A DNA stretch of 64,000 nucleotides from Boseongicola aestuarii (GCF_900184815.1 NZ_FXXQ01000009.1:1-64000), one strand, 5' to 3'; counted from the first letter of the stretch, positions 45,760 to 55,819 are shown. The notes: generated by a model from the sequence alone, not told the origin. A program made the numbers and translations.

Positions 45760-47346
45760 ATGAGTGACGTGCAGCCGGTACGCCGGGCCCTGTTGTCGGT
45801 TTCCGACAAGACAGGTTTGGAAGATTTCGCGAAAAACCTTGCAGCCCAAGGGGTCGCGCTTGTTTCAACCGGCGGTACAGCCAAAGCTTTGCGCGCCGCG
45901 GGCCTCGACGTGAAAGATGTCGCTGACCTCACAGGTTTCCCCGAAATGATGGACGGTCGCGTCAAGACCCTGCACCCCGCCGTCCACGGCGGCCTTCTGG
46001 CGCTGCGCGATGACCCGGGCCATGTGGCTTCGATGGACGAACATGGCATCGGCCCGATCGACCTCCTCGTTGTGAACCTCTACCCGTTCGAGGAAACCGT
46101 CGCTGCTGGCGCCGACTACGACACGGCCATCGAAAACATCGACATCGGCGGCCCAGCAATGATCCGCGCAGCTGCCAAAAACCACAAGTTCGTCAACGTG
46201 GTCGTCGATGTGGCCGATTACAACGCCGTCCTCGCCGAACTGAAGGCCAACAACGGAACCACCTACACCTTCCGCCAGCGCCTCGCCGCGACGGCCTACG
46301 CGCGAACCGGAGCCTACGACGCGGCCGTTTCCACATGGATGGCCGAAGCACTGAACGAGGCGACACCGCGCCGCCGTGCCTTCGCCGGCACCTTGGCTCA
46401 ACCCTTGCGCTACGGCGAAAACCCCCACCAAGCGGCAGCCTTCTACACCGACGGTTCCGACGTCGCTGGTGTCGCCACGGCCAAACAGCATCAGGGCAAG
46501 GAACTCTCCTACAACAACATCAACGACACTGACGCCGCATTCCGCTTGGTCGCGGAATTTGCCCCGGAAGATGGCCCAGCCGTTGCGATCATCAAACACG
46601 CTAACCCAAGTGGCGTCGCCCGCGGCAAAACACTGGCACAGGCCTTTGGCCGCGCGTTCGACTGCGACCGCACCAGCGCTTTCGGCGGGATCGTCGCCCT
46701 GAACGGCACTCTTGACGCCGAAACGGCCACCGCGATCACACAAATCTTCACCGAAGTCGTCATAGCCCCCGACGCAACGGACGAGGCCAAGGCGATCTTC
46801 GCGAACAAAAAGAACCTTCGCCTCCTCACCACCGGTGGCCTCCCCGATCCCCACGCGGCGCGTCTCGCAGTGCGTCAAGTCGCTGGAGGCTGGCTGGTTC
46901 AGGACGACGACAACGGCTTCGTCGCGCGCGAGGACCTCAAAGTCGTCACCAAACGCGCACCCACCGACGCCGAAATGACCGACCTGCGCTTTGCCTGGAC
47001 CGTCGCCAAGCACGTGAAATCCAACGCGATCGTCTATGCCGCAAACGGCGGTACCGTTGGCATCGGTGCCGGACAGATGAGCCGCATCGACAGTTCGACC
47101 ATCGCCGCCCTGAAAGCCGGTCGCATGGGGCAAGACATTGGCGCGGCCCAAAGCCCCGCCATCGGCTCGGTCGTGGCATCAGACGCGTTCTTCCCCTTCG
47201 CCGACGGCCTTCTGGCCGCTGCAAACGCAGGCGCAACGGCGATCATCCAGCCGGGTGGCTCAATGCGCGACGACGAAGTCATCGCCGCGGCCGACAACGC
47301 AGGTCTTGCGATGGTCTTCACCGGCATGCGACACTTCCGTCATTGA
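45760..47346 (+). CDS. purH: Bifunctional AICAR transformylase / IMP cyclohydrolase
   Basis: A 528-residue enzyme catalysing the last two steps of IMP synthesis. The N-terminal cyclohydrolase ([41 protein letters not shown]) and the C-terminal transformylase ([37 protein letters not shown]) are complete. It lies 23 bases after the heparinase-like gene, and its stop overlaps the start of lspA. Confidence 0.97.
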   Translation: MSDVQPVRRALLSVSDKTGLEDFAKNLAAQGVALVSTGGTAKALRAAGLDVKDVADLTGFPEMMDGRVKTLHPAVHGGLLALRDDPGHVASMDEHGIGPIDLLVVNLYPFEETVAAGADYDTAIENIDIGGPAMIRAAAKNHKFVNVVVDVADYNAVLAELKANNGTTYTFRQRLAATAYARTGAYDAAVSTWMAEALNEATPRRRAFAGTLAQPLRYGENPHQAAAFYTDGSDVAGVATAKQHQGKELSYNNINDTDAAFRLVAEFAPEDGPAVAIIKHANPSGVARGKTLAQAFGRAFDCDRTSAFGGIVALNGTLDAETATAITQIFTEVVIAPDATDEAKAIFANKKNLRLLTTGGLPDPHAARLAVRQVAGGWLVQDDDNGFVAREDLKVVTKRAPTDAEMTDLRFAWTVAKHVKSNAIVYAANGGTVGIGAGQMSRIDSSTIAALKAGRMGQDIGAAQSPAIGSVVASDAFFPFADGLLAAANAGATAIIQPGGSMRDDEVIAAADNAGLAMVFTGMRHFRH

Positions 47347-47849
47347 TGCGAAGCCTTGCTCCAATGACCCGAACCGCCATTGCGGTTTTCGTGATCGACC
47401 AGATCATCAAGATCTGGGTCGTCCAGTTCCTGAACCTGAAAACCGTCGGCACCATCCTTGTCGCGCCCCCTTATCTGACGCTGCGCATGGCATGGAACGA
47501 AGGCATTAACTTCGGCCTCTTTGCCGGAGCAGGGGACGCGATGCGCTGGGTTTTGATTGCGCTGGCCCTCGCCATCACGGCGTGGATCGTGATCTGGATG
47601 CGCCGCGACCGCCCCGGTGCTTGGGTCCAGATTTCAGCGGGCCTCGTTATCGGTGGCGCCATTGGCAATGTCATCGACCGGGTGATCTATGGCGCGGTTG
47701 CGGACTTCCTCAATATGTCCTGCTGCGGGTTTGAAAACCCATGGTCCTTCAACGTCGCCGATATCTCGATCTTCGTGGGCGCGATCGGCCTGATCCTTCT
47801 GGCGGGAGATCCGCCAAAGGACCGTGACGCCGACGCGAAAGCGGGATAG
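47346..47849 (+). CDS. lspA: Lipoprotein signal peptidase II
   Basis: A 167-residue inner-membrane aspartyl protease that removes signal peptides from prolipoproteins. Four hydrophobic helices and the two catalytic-aspartate motifs GNVIDRVIYGAVADF and FNVADISIF are present. The ATG at 47346 overlaps the purH stop (TGATG); ATG at 47364 is possible. It precedes a lipoprotein gene and the M16 pair in a conserved order. Confidence 0.93.
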   Translation: MRSLAPMTRTAIAVFVIDQIIKIWVVQFLNLKTVGTILVAPPYLTLRMAWNEGINFGLFAGAGDAMRWVLIALALAITAWIVIWMRRDRPGAWVQISAGLVIGGAIGNVIDRVIYGAVADFLNMSCCGFENPWSFNVADISIFVGAIGLILLAGDPPKDRDADAKAG

Positions 47850-47879
47850 AAAACCTTGACGAGCCAAGGAACCCAGAAC

Positions 47880-48395
47880 ATGCTGACCCGTTCATTGATG
47901 ATTTGCGCAGTCCTGACCCTTGCCGCCTGCGGCAATGATGGCCAGCCGAACCTCTTGAACATCGCGCAGTCTCCCAGCGATGGCCCCGACGAATTCGCCG
48001 TGCTGCCAACCGCACCTCTCGTGATCCCAGAGGACCTCGCAGCGCTGCCCGCACCCACACCCGGCGGAACAAACCGCACCGACCCGAACCCGCGCGGCGA
48101 AGCCATCGCGGCGCTCGGTGGTAACCCGTCTGTCTTGTCGCGCGCCTCGAACGACGGCGCACTGGTCCGCTACACCGGCCGCTATGGCGTTTCTGCCGAT
48201 ATACGGGCGTCGCTTGCAGCGGCTGACCTGCGCTTTCGCCAAAACAACGACGGCTTGCCGCTGGAACGCCTGTTCAACGTCAACACCTATTTCGAGGCCT
48301 ACGAGCCGCTGTCGCTCGACCAGTTTGCCGAACTTGAACGCCTGCGCCGCGCGGGAATTCGTACCTCGTCCGTGCCGCCGGACCCGGTCCAGTAA
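47880..48395 (+). CDS. DUF3035 family lipoprotein
   Basis: A 171-residue lipoprotein: the lipobox LTLAACGN follows the hydrophobic segment of the signal peptide. The mature protein has a proline-rich linker and the DUF3035 signatures LPTAPLVIPEDLAALPAPTPGG and GRYGVSADIRASLAAADLRFR. Function unknown; probably periplasmic and membrane-attached. AAGGA precedes the ATG at 47880. It follows lspA and precedes the M16 peptidase pair, as in other Rhodobacteraceae. Confidence 0.88.
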   Translation: MLTRSLMICAVLTLAACGNDGQPNLLNIAQSPSDGPDEFAVLPTAPLVIPEDLAALPAPTPGGTNRTDPNPRGEAIAALGGNPSVLSRASNDGALVRYTGRYGVSADIRASLAAADLRFRQNNDGLPLERLFNVNTYFEAYEPLSLDQFAELERLRRAGIRTSSVPPDPVQ

Positions 48396-48485
48396 CACGC
48401 CTGCCCCTCACAAGTCTGTTGGTGCAACTTGAAGCGGCCGCCAATCGCACTCATTTCTGTGTCAGACACACCAAAAGGAGAGACC

Positions 48486-49829
48486 ATGCGTCGGTTCATC
48501 GCGGTCATCATTCCCCTCGTCGTTGCCCTTGCGGGCCCTGCAAAAGCGGCCGAGGTCACGTCTTTTTTACTGGAAAACGGTCTGGACGTCGTGGTTCTGG
48601 AAGACCACCGCGCGCCCGCCGTCGTGCATATGATGTGGTATCGTGTCGGCTCGGCGGATGAACCGCGCGGCGTTTCCGGCATTGCGCACTACCTCGAACA
48701 CCTGATGTTCAAAGCCACCGACGAACTGGAATCCGGTGAATTTTCCGCCACCGTGGCCAGAAACGGCGGCAGCGACAACGCTTTCACGTCTTATGATTAT
48801 ACCGCCTACTTCCAGCGTGTCGCCTCGGACCGCCTTGAATTGATGATGCGCATGGAAGCCAGCCGTATGGATGGCCTCGCCCTTGTCGAAGAAGACATCG
48901 CAACCGAGCGCGACGTCGTCATCGAAGAACGCAACCAGCGCACCGAAAACGACCCCGGCGCGCTCTTTGGCGAACAACGCCGCGCCGCGCAGTTCCTGAG
49001 CCACCCCTATGGCATTCCGATCATCGGCTGGAAGCACGAAGCAGAAGCCCTGACGTTGAAAGACGCCGTGTCCTTTTACGAACAGCACTACGGCCCCAAC
49101 AACGCGATCCTGATCGTCGCAGGCGACGTCGAACCCGACGAGGTCCGCCGCCTCGCTGAACAGTATTATGGCGTGATCCCCCCGAACCCCAACGTAAAGC
49201 CCCGCAACCGTGTCACCGAGCCACCGCAACTTGCCGAACGCCGCCTCAGCTATGCTGATCCGCGCATCGGCCAGGCTTATGTGGTTCGCACCTATCTCGC
49301 CCCCGAACGCGACGCAGGTGCACAGGAAGAAGCCGCAGCCCTGACCCTTCTGGCCGAGCTTCTGGGCGGGTCGTCCACCACGTCTTTCTTTGCCGACAAA
49401 TTGCAATTCGAAACGCAGGTCGCGATCTACTCAGCGGCGTTCTACAGCGGCCTTTCGCTGGACGACACAACCTTCGGTCTTGTTGTGGTGCCAAGCGAAG
49501 GTGTCAGCCTTGCCGAAGCCGAAGCAGCCATGGATCAAGCCGTGGCCGACTTTCTGGAAGCCGGTGTGAACATGGAAGACCTTGAACGCATCCGCGTGCA
49601 GATCCGCGCCTCCGAGATTTACGAACAGGACAACCTGTCGTCGCTGGCGCGCACCTATGGCGCCGGGCTGACCAGCGGGCTGACCATCGAGGACATCCAG
49701 GCTTGGCCGCAAATCCTAGCCGATGTCACGGCCGAAGATATCATGGCCGCCGCCGAAAAGATATTCGAACGCCGGAACGCAGTGACCGGCTGGCTCATGA
49801 CCGAAGGGTCCGAGGAGTTGATGCAATGA
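48486..49829 (+). CDS. M16 family zinc peptidase (active subunit)
   Basis: A 447-residue exported peptidase (signal peptide to about residue 22, AKA). The inverted zinc motif H68-Y-L-E71-H72 (HYLEH) and the downstream glutamate region TERDVVIEERNQ are intact, so this is the catalytic partner of the pair; the second domain follows from about residue 230. AAGGAG precedes the ATG at 48486. Its stop overlaps the next gene by four bases (ATGA), implying coupled production of the two subunits. Confidence 0.92.
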   Translation: MRRFIAVIIPLVVALAGPAKAAEVTSFLLENGLDVVVLEDHRAPAVVHMMWYRVGSADEPRGVSGIAHYLEHLMFKATDELESGEFSATVARNGGSDNAFTSYDYTAYFQRVASDRLELMMRMEASRMDGLALVEEDIATERDVVIEERNQRTENDPGALFGEQRRAAQFLSHPYGIPIIGWKHEAEALTLKDAVSFYEQHYGPNNAILIVAGDVEPDEVRRLAEQYYGVIPPNPNVKPRNRVTEPPQLAERRLSYADPRIGQAYVVRTYLAPERDAGAQEEAAALTLLAELLGGSSTTSFFADKLQFETQVAIYSAAFYSGLSLDDTTFGLVVVPSEGVSLAEAEAAMDQAVADFLEAGVNMEDLERIRVQIRASEIYEQDNLSSLARTYGAGLTSGLTIEDIQAWPQILADVTAEDIMAAAEKIFERRNAVTGWLMTEGSEELMQ

Positions 49830-51139
49830 TCCGTGTTGTTCTCGCAGCGATGATGACAATCGCCTTGGCCGCGCCCCTGAAAGCCGCCGTTGAAATTCAG
49901 GAAGTCACCTCGCCCGGCGGGATCGAAGCCTGGCTTGTACAGGAAAACTCGATCCCCTTCGTTTCGCTTGAAATCCGCTTTCTGGGCGGGTCCTCCCTTG
50001 ATCCTGAGGGCAAGCGCGGCGTCACCAAACTGATGACGGGTCTGATCGAGGAAGGCGCGGGCGAACTGGACGCGGCTGCCTTTGCCGAAGCCCGCGACGG
50101 ACTGGCGGCAAGTTTCGAATTCTCCGTTCAGGACGACGCCCTCAGCGTGTCGGTTCGGATGCTGACCGAAAACCGCGACGAGGCCGTCGAGTTGCTGCGT
50201 CAGGCGCTGGTCAACCCGCGCTTTGACGAAGACGCTGTCGAGCGCGTCCGCGCGCAACTATTGTCCGGCATTCGCTCGGACCTCACCGATCCAAACTGGA
50301 TCGCCAACCGAACCTTTGACGACATGGTGTATGGCGACCACCCCTATGGCAGCAGCAGCGACGGCTCGCTTGAAAGCGTCGCCGCCCTGACCCGCGATGA
50401 TATCGTCGAGGCCTTCCGTGCCGTCGCCGCCCGCGAACGCGTCTATGTCGGTGCGTCGGGCGATATCTCCGCAAGCGAGCTTGGCCTCCTGCTGGACCGC
50501 CTTCTCGGGGACCTGCCGGAAAAAGCCGCGCCCCTTCCCGGTCCCGCCGCGGTGAACATCTCCGGCGGCGTGACCATCGTGCCCTTCGATACCCCGCAAT
50601 CAGTCGCCTTTTTTGGCCAGCCTGGTATCGCGCGCAATGATCCCGACTTCTTCGCGGCCTTTGTCGCCAACGAGATCTTCGGCGGCGGCGGTTTGCAGTC
50701 AAGGCTGTCTGAAGAGGTCCGCGTCAAGCGTGGTCTCACCTATGGCATAGGCTCATATCTGGTCAATTTCGACGATGCGGATATGTTGCTTGGTCGGTTC
50801 GCTTCAGCCAACGATCGCGTTGCCGAAGCGATTGGCGTCGTTAAGGACGAATGGGCCAATATCGCCGCAAACGGCGTGACCGAACAGGAACTGGACGAGG
50901 CAAAAACGTACCTGACCGGCGCGTATCCGCTACGCTTTGACGGCAACGGCCCCATCGCGCGAATCCTTGTGGGTATGCAGACCATCGACTTGACCCCGGA
51001 TTATATCACCAGCCGCAACGAAAATATCGAAGCAGTCACACTCGACGATATCAAACGCGTCGCTGCCCGGCTCTATCAGCCGGAAAATCTGCGGTTCGTC
51101 GTTGTGGGGCAACCGGAAGGACTGGAAGAGATCAACTGA
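49826..51139 (+). CDS. M16 family peptidase-like protein (non-catalytic subunit)
   Basis: A 437-residue exported M16-fold protein (signal peptide ending LKAA). The zinc motif is absent: the equivalent region reads KRGVTKLMTGLIEEGAG without HxxEH, while the C-terminal half keeps the RVKRGLTYGIGSY signature of the family's substrate-binding region. It is the expected inactive partner of the upstream peptidase in a heterodimer, as in mitochondrial processing peptidase-like pairs. Start at the ATG at 49826 overlapping the upstream stop; longer frames from 49703 are spurious. Confidence 0.9.
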   Translation: MIRVVLAAMMTIALAAPLKAAVEIQEVTSPGGIEAWLVQENSIPFVSLEIRFLGGSSLDPEGKRGVTKLMTGLIEEGAGELDAAAFAEARDGLAASFEFSVQDDALSVSVRMLTENRDEAVELLRQALVNPRFDEDAVERVRAQLLSGIRSDLTDPNWIANRTFDDMVYGDHPYGSSSDGSLESVAALTRDDIVEAFRAVAARERVYVGASGDISASELGLLLDRLLGDLPEKAAPLPGPAAVNISGGVTIVPFDTPQSVAFFGQPGIARNDPDFFAAFVANEIFGGGGLQSRLSEEVRVKRGLTYGIGSYLVNFDDADMLLGRFASANDRVAEAIGVVKDEWANIAANGVTEQELDEAKTYLTGAYPLRFDGNGPIARILVGMQTIDLTPDYITSRNENIEAVTLDDIKRVAARLYQPENLRFVVVGQPEGLEEIN

Positions 51140-51491
51140 ACCCCAATCGGGCACAGACAAAAAAAGGCCGTGCAAGCACGGCCATCCAGTCAGGGAGGAA
51201 CTTGTTGCCGCGCAGTACAAATAATTCGCGCAGCAGGGAGAAAAAACTTTGTCAATCGAACGATATTAATACTGTCACTTTCAATATACACAGATCGCGT
51301 CTTCTTGCGCCTGCCTTTATTCAAAACGCCAAATCTTGTGGCAATTTTACTGCACGCGGAATGCGCGCAACGCCGTCACCTAACCAAAAATTGCCGCTAG
51401 GCGCTTGAAATCAAAAGCCCATTATTGATCATATGATCAAACAGAAAGTGAGCCGAAAACCCCCAGACGGTTTCCTTCGATCAGAAATTAC
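51140..51491. other. Intergenic gap between the M16 pair and the transglutaminase operon
   Basis: About 350 bases between converging genes. Apart from the hairpin at 51166-51183 it is AT-rich with no gene I can support. Confidence 0.4.
51166..51183 (-). terminator. Rho-independent terminator hairpin
   Basis: GGCCGTGC, AA, GCACGGCC form a perfect eight-base-pair stem; the minus strand continues with a run of seven T residues, so it fits the transglutaminase operon reading leftward, about 310 bases past its stop. The plus strand lacks a T-run, but the hairpin also lies 26 bases after the M16 gene stop. Confidence 0.7.
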
Positions 51492-52301
51492 CTACTGTTG
51501 ATTTGCATCAAGAACAGTCACGTCGACGCTCATGGATTCCGTGCCCCTTCCCTGAGAAACGCCCCGGATCGGCGCGGCATCAATCGAATCAAATCCTGAC
51601 CCCAGCCGAATATAGCGTTCGTCCGGACAGACTTGGTTCGACGCGTCGAACCCGACCCATCCCAGGTCGGGAACGTAAATCTCGGCCCAGGCGTGGCTGG
51701 CTTCAGCAATCCCGCCTTCCGCGTGAAGATAACCCGTCACATAGCGCGCCGGGATATCCAGACAGATCGCCGCCGCCACCAGCGTGTGCGCGTGGTCCTG
51801 ACACACGCCGCGCCCGGCTTCCAACGCTTCCGACGCGGTGGTCTTGGCATCCGTCTCGCCCGGAGTATAGGCAATGGCCTCGCCGACAGCCTCGGCCAGT
51901 GCATGCGCCTGTCCCAGAGGATTGCCCGCCCCCGCGACGGCCTTCTGCGCCAACTCGCGAATGGCATTGCTTGCGTAGGTGAACGGCCCGCGCCGAACAT
52001 AGGCCAGCGGCGGAACCTTCTCTCGGTGCCCCCGCAGAACGCCAGACAGATCGGTGGTTTCAACCGTGCCCCTGACATCAATCACGACCGTCTCGACCGA
52101 TCCCAGAAACGTCGCCGTTTCAATCAGATCACCCGCGCCGTCGCGAAAGTTCGCACCCCGGATCGCACCCTCGATATCGACATGCCAATCCAGCACCGCC
52201 TGACCGTCGAAAAGAGATGGCCAAAGCCGCAACGACTGCGCGACTCCCCGCATCGGCGGATCGAATGTATAGCTCGTGCGATGGTTCACCTGCAATCGCA
52301 T
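51492..52301 (-). CDS. Transglutaminase-like cysteine protease family protein
   Basis: A 269-residue protein: the N-terminal bacterial transglutaminase-like domain (RLQVNHRTSYTFDPP) and the core with the papain-like triad C167 (GRGVCQDHAH), H203 (SHAWAEIYV) and D219 (GWVGFDASN). No signal peptide. It is the last gene of an operon with the alpha-E and circularly permuted ATP-grasp proteins; this trio is widespread and thought to make or break amide bonds in an unidentified peptide. It overlaps the alpha-E gene by one base. Confidence 0.88.
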   Translation of the reverse strand: MRLQVNHRTSYTFDPPMRGVAQSLRLWPSLFDGQAVLDWHVDIEGAIRGANFRDGAGDLIETATFLGSVETVVIDVRGTVETTDLSGVLRGHREKVPPLAYVRRGPFTYASNAIRELAQKAVAGAGNPLGQAHALAEAVGEAIAYTPGETDAKTTASEALEAGRGVCQDHAHTLVAAAICLDIPARYVTGYLHAEGGIAEASHAWAEIYVPDLGWVGFDASNQVCPDERYIRLGSGFDSIDAAPIRGVSQGRGTESMSVDVTVLDANQQ

Positions 52302-53263
52302 CAGCGTGCCTCCCCAATCAGATAGACTTCGCTGATCACCGCTGAAAGCTGCGAGATCTCACCGATCGAACGCGTCAGGAACTCGTGCAATCCTTCGTCA
52401 AAGATATCCTCGACTCCGATCCCACTCAGCTTGGCGACCAGATTGCGCGCCTGCGTCTGCGCCTCGGTCGTCTGCTCATAGCCACGCGCCAAACGGTCCA
52501 GATGCCAGCAAGCTTCCTCGGCGCAGGTAATAAGCGAGCGCGGCGCCCTACGGTTCAGGATCAGGAAATCGGCGATCTTCGCCGCCGTGATCTCGCCGCC
52601 ATAAGCCCAGTTGAAGGCCCGGTGCGCGGACAGCGCGCGCAGGATCGTGCGCCACTGGTAATTGTCCAGACCCGTGCCGACAAAATCCACCTGCGGCAAC
52701 AAAACAAAATACTTCACGTCCAAAAGCCGTGCGGTGCTGTCGGCGCGCTCAAGGTAGTGTCCGATGTTCAGGAAATCATAGCCATCGATCCGCAACTGCG
52801 TGTCTTCGATCGTGCCCCGGATCAAGGCGCCGGTCCGCAGCGTCCAGTCGATAAGGTCATTCGTCGAAAGCTTCGAACGCTCGGTCCGTTTCAGCTCCTG
52901 CATTTCCTGATAGGCGGTGTTCAACGCATCCCAAGTCTGACTGGTCAGTGCGGTGCGCACAATCCGTGCGTTCTCGCGCGCGCTGCCGATACAGGACGCA
53001 ACCGACGACGGGTTGTCGGCGTCGAAAAACAGAAAGCTCTCGACATTGCGTTCGCGCATGTCGGCGGCGTATTTCGCTTCGAACTGACCTGCTGTTCCAC
53101 TGGCCTGCAAGACCGATTCCCATTCGTTTCGAAACCCGCCCGAACTGTTGGGAAGCAGCGAATTGCGCGATCCGACTTCAAGCAAACGGGCCACGGTTTC
53201 GGCCCGCTCGACAAAACGGCCAATCCAGAAAAGGTTCTCGGCGTGACGTGCTAAAAGTGTCAT
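52301..53263 (-). CDS. Alpha-E domain protein
   Basis: A 320-residue helical protein of the alpha-E (DUF403) family: MTLLARHAENLFWIGRFVERAE at the start, YDFLNIGHYLERADSTARLLDVKYF (a repeat of the first unit) and RNRRAPRSL-like sequence. No catalytic motif; no signal. It begins at the ATG at 53263 overlapping the ATP-grasp stop (ATGA). Probably a scaffold for the ATP-grasp and transglutaminase partners, by association. Confidence 0.88.
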   Translation of the reverse strand: MTLLARHAENLFWIGRFVERAETVARLLEVGSRNSLLPNSSGGFRNEWESVLQASGTAGQFEAKYAADMRERNVESFLFFDADNPSSVASCIGSARENARIVRTALTSQTWDALNTAYQEMQELKRTERSKLSTNDLIDWTLRTGALIRGTIEDTQLRIDGYDFLNIGHYLERADSTARLLDVKYFVLLPQVDFVGTGLDNYQWRTILRALSAHRAFNWAYGGEITAAKIADFLILNRRAPRSLITCAEEACWHLDRLARGYEQTTEAQTQARNLVAKLSGIGVEDIFDEGLHEFLTRSIGEISQLSAVISEVYLIGEAR

Positions 53264-54681
53264 TCTGCCATCACCCATGTATCCTTGACGCCGCCGCCCT
53301 GACTGGAATTCACCACCAAAGACCCCTCGGTCAACGCCACGCGTGTCAGGCCCCCCGGCACCAGCTCGATGTTCTCACCGACAAGGCAATAGGGCCGCAA
53401 ATCCACATGCCGCGGCGCGATCCCTTCCTCGACGAATGTTGGACAAGTCGACAGCGCCAGCGTCGGTTGTGCGATGTAATTTCCGGGGTTTTCCACGATT
53501 TTCGCATAAAAGATATCGATCTGCTCCTTGGTCGAGCGCGGCCCGACCAGCATCCCATAGCCACCCGAGCCATGCACTTCCTTCACCACCAGATCTTTCA
53601 GATTCTCAAGGACGTACTTCAGGTCGTCAGGCTTGCCGCACTGCCATGTCGGCACGTTGTTCAGGATTGGCTCCTCGCCCAGATAAAAGCGGATCATCTC
53701 GGGCACGAAAGTATAAATCGCCTTGTCATCGGCAACGCCCGCGCCAGGCGCGCTGGCAATCGCCACACCGCCCGAGCGATAGACATTCATCAGCCCCGGA
53801 ACGCCCAGCATGGAATCCGGGCGGAAGCAAAGCGGGTCGATATAGGCGTCGTCGATCCGCCGGTAAATCACATCAACCTTCTTTGGACCTTCCGTCGTGC
53901 GCATGTAGCAAAAGTCGCCTTTGACGAACAAATCCTGTCCTTCGACCAGGGCGACACCCATCATGTCGGCCAGAAAGCTGTGCTCGTAATAGGCCGAATT
54001 GAAATGCCCCGGCGTCAGGATCGCCACAGTCGGCGCGCCCTCGCATTTCTCGGGTGCGACGCTGTCAAGCGTGCGCCGCAGCAGGGCGGGATAATTCTCG
54101 ACCGGCGCAATCCGGTTCTGACGGAAAAGCTGTGGGAACATCCGCATCATGATCTCGCGGTTTTCCAGCATGTAAGACACGCCCGACGGGGTGCGGCAAT
54201 TGTCTTCCAGCACGAAAAATTCATCCGGCCCGGTACGCACCAGATCGACGCCGACGATATGGCTGTACACGCCGCGCGGAGGTTTGATCCCGACGACCGC
54301 CTTTTCATATGCTTCGTTCTGATAGACCAGACGCCCCGGAATTTTCCCCGCCTTCACGATCTCTCCGCGTCCATAGACGTCCAGAAGGAACGCGTTCAGG
54401 GCCTTGGCACGCTGCTTGACGCCAAGATCCAGTTTGCGCCATTCGTCCGCAGCAAAAATCCGCGGAAACATGTCAAAGGGAATGAGGCGATCCGGGTCGC
54501 CGCCCTCGCCATAGACCGCAAACGTGATGCCGATCCGGCGAAACAAAGCCTCGGCCTCGGATTGCTTGGTATTGCGGAACTCCTCGGGCATATTCGCCGC
54601 CCATGTATCCAGGCCCGCATAGGGTGGACGCACCGCACCATCCATACCCATTTCATTGAAATATATAGGTTTTTCCAACAT
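53260..54681 (-). CDS. Circularly permuted type-2 ATP-grasp protein
   Basis: A 473-residue ATP-grasp ligase-like protein of the DUF404/DUF407 type: PRGVYSHIVGVDLVRTGPDEFFVLEDNCRTPSGVSYMLENR, KVDVIYRRIDDAYIDPL and KEVHGSGGYGMLVGP hold the ATP- and metal-binding residues (EDN, NxRR-like, GSGGYG). It is expected to form an amide bond using ATP. The ATG at 54681 (MLEKPIYFNEM) has AAGGGG upstream; a TTG seven codons earlier is less likely. First gene of the three-gene operon. Confidence 0.9.
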   Translation of the reverse strand: MLEKPIYFNEMGMDGAVRPPYAGLDTWAANMPEEFRNTKQSEAEALFRRIGITFAVYGEGGDPDRLIPFDMFPRIFAADEWRKLDLGVKQRAKALNAFLLDVYGRGEIVKAGKIPGRLVYQNEAYEKAVVGIKPPRGVYSHIVGVDLVRTGPDEFFVLEDNCRTPSGVSYMLENREIMMRMFPQLFRQNRIAPVENYPALLRRTLDSVAPEKCEGAPTVAILTPGHFNSAYYEHSFLADMMGVALVEGQDLFVKGDFCYMRTTEGPKKVDVIYRRIDDAYIDPLCFRPDSMLGVPGLMNVYRSGGVAIASAPGAGVADDKAIYTFVPEMIRFYLGEEPILNNVPTWQCGKPDDLKYVLENLKDLVVKEVHGSGGYGMLVGPRSTKEQIDIFYAKIVENPGNYIAQPTLALSTCPTFVEEGIAPRHVDLRPYCLVGENIELVPGGLTRVALTEGSLVVNSSQGGGVKDTWVMAE

Positions 54682-54820
54682 TAATCCCCTTGTTGCCAAC
54701 AAGTATGGTCACAGTGCACGGAAAGTTAAAGGGTCAGTCTTTGTCCCTGCGCGCGTCCTGTGACCTATTTTGAACAAATGCCCGCTGTTCAGGCACAATT
54801 CACAGGCTATCTTGCCTTTC

Positions 54821-55819
54821 ATGAGCAAACTTCCCGTTTTGACCTTCACGAAATCCGGTGTCTATTGCCCGGCTGGAGACTTCTATATCGACCCATGGCG
54901 CTCCGTGGATCGCGCTCTCATTACGCACGGCCACGCCGACCATGCGCGCAGCGGAATGAACCGCTACCTTGCCACCGAAACCGCCGCCCCCGTTATGCGC
55001 CACCGCCTTGGCGACATCGCTCTCGACACCACGCCCTACGGCGAAATTCACCAGATCGGCGACGCCCGCGTCAGCTTTCACCCGGCAGGCCACGTTCCCG
55101 GTTCCGCCCAAATCCGCGTCGAAGTTGGCGGAGAAGTCTGGGTCGTCTCTGGCGACTACAAAGTCGTCTCAGATGGCGTCTCCGAACCCTTCGAACCAGT
55201 CAAATGCCACACTTTCATCTCGGAATGCACCTTCGGCCTTCCCGTCTTCAACTGGGATGCCCCCAAAGCCGTTGCCGCCGAGATCAACGCATGGTGGGCC
55301 AGAAACGCGGCCGATGGGCGTTTCTCGATCTGCGGCGCCTATGCGCTGGGCAAAGCTCAACGCATTCTTGCCAGCCTCGACACCAACATTGGCCCGATCC
55401 TGACTCACGGCGCGATCGAGAACACAAACGAGGTTCTGCGCGCCCAGGGCATCACCTTGCCGGAAACCATCCGCGTCACACCTGACGTGAACCCCAACGA
55501 CCACCCAGGCGCCTTCATCCTCACCGTCCCATCCGCGATGAACAGCACATGGGCGAACAAATTCCGCCCGTCCTCCACCGCCTTCGCCAGCGGTTGGATG
55601 GCACTCCGGGGCGTGCGCCGCCGCCGCTCTGCCGACCGCGGTTTCGTGATGTCCGACCACGCCGACTGGAACGGCCTGAACAATGCGATCAAAGCCACCG
55701 AAGCCGAACGCGTCTTTGTCACGCACGGCTACACCTCCGTATTCCGCCGCTGGCTGGAAACCCAAGGCTATGATGCGGGCGTTGTTGAAACCGAGTACGG
55801 TGAAGAAGACGACTCTTAG
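54821..55819 (+). CDS. Ligase-associated DNA exonuclease (metallo-beta-lactamase/beta-CASP fold)
   Basis: A 332-residue nuclease. The metal-binding HGHADH motif lies near residue 44, followed by HPAGHVPGSAQIR, VVSGDYK and the C-terminal MSDHADW, as in SNM1/beta-CASP-type exonucleases. The group normally sits next to an ATP-dependent DNA ligase, a helicase and PdeM; here none of these is adjacent, since gpmI follows. DNA end-processing in repair is the likely role. The ATG at 54821 starts the typical N terminus. Confidence 0.85.
   Translation: MSKLPVLTFTKSGVYCPAGDFYIDPWRSVDRALITHGHADHARSGMNRYLATETAAPVMRHRLGDIALDTTPYGEIHQIGDARVSFHPAGHVPGSAQIRVEVGGEVWVVSGDYKVVSDGVSEPFEPVKCHTFISECTFGLPVFNWDAPKAVAAEINAWWARNAADGRFSICGAYALGKAQRILASLDTNIGPILTHGAIENTNEVLRAQGITLPETIRVTPDVNPNDHPGAFILTVPSAMNSTWANKFRPSSTAFASGWMALRGVRRRRSADRGFVMSDHADWNGLNNAIKATEAERVFVTHGYTSVFRRWLETQGYDAGVVETEYGEEDDS

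Noticed and set aside
45865-47151. A 428-codon open frame antisense to purH
   Set aside because: Fully inside purH, no recognisable domain.
52948-54684. A 578-codon open frame antisense to the ATP-grasp and alpha-E genes
   Set aside because: Its arginine- and histidine-rich translation is typical of shadow frames in GC-rich DNA, and the minus-strand genes are clear.
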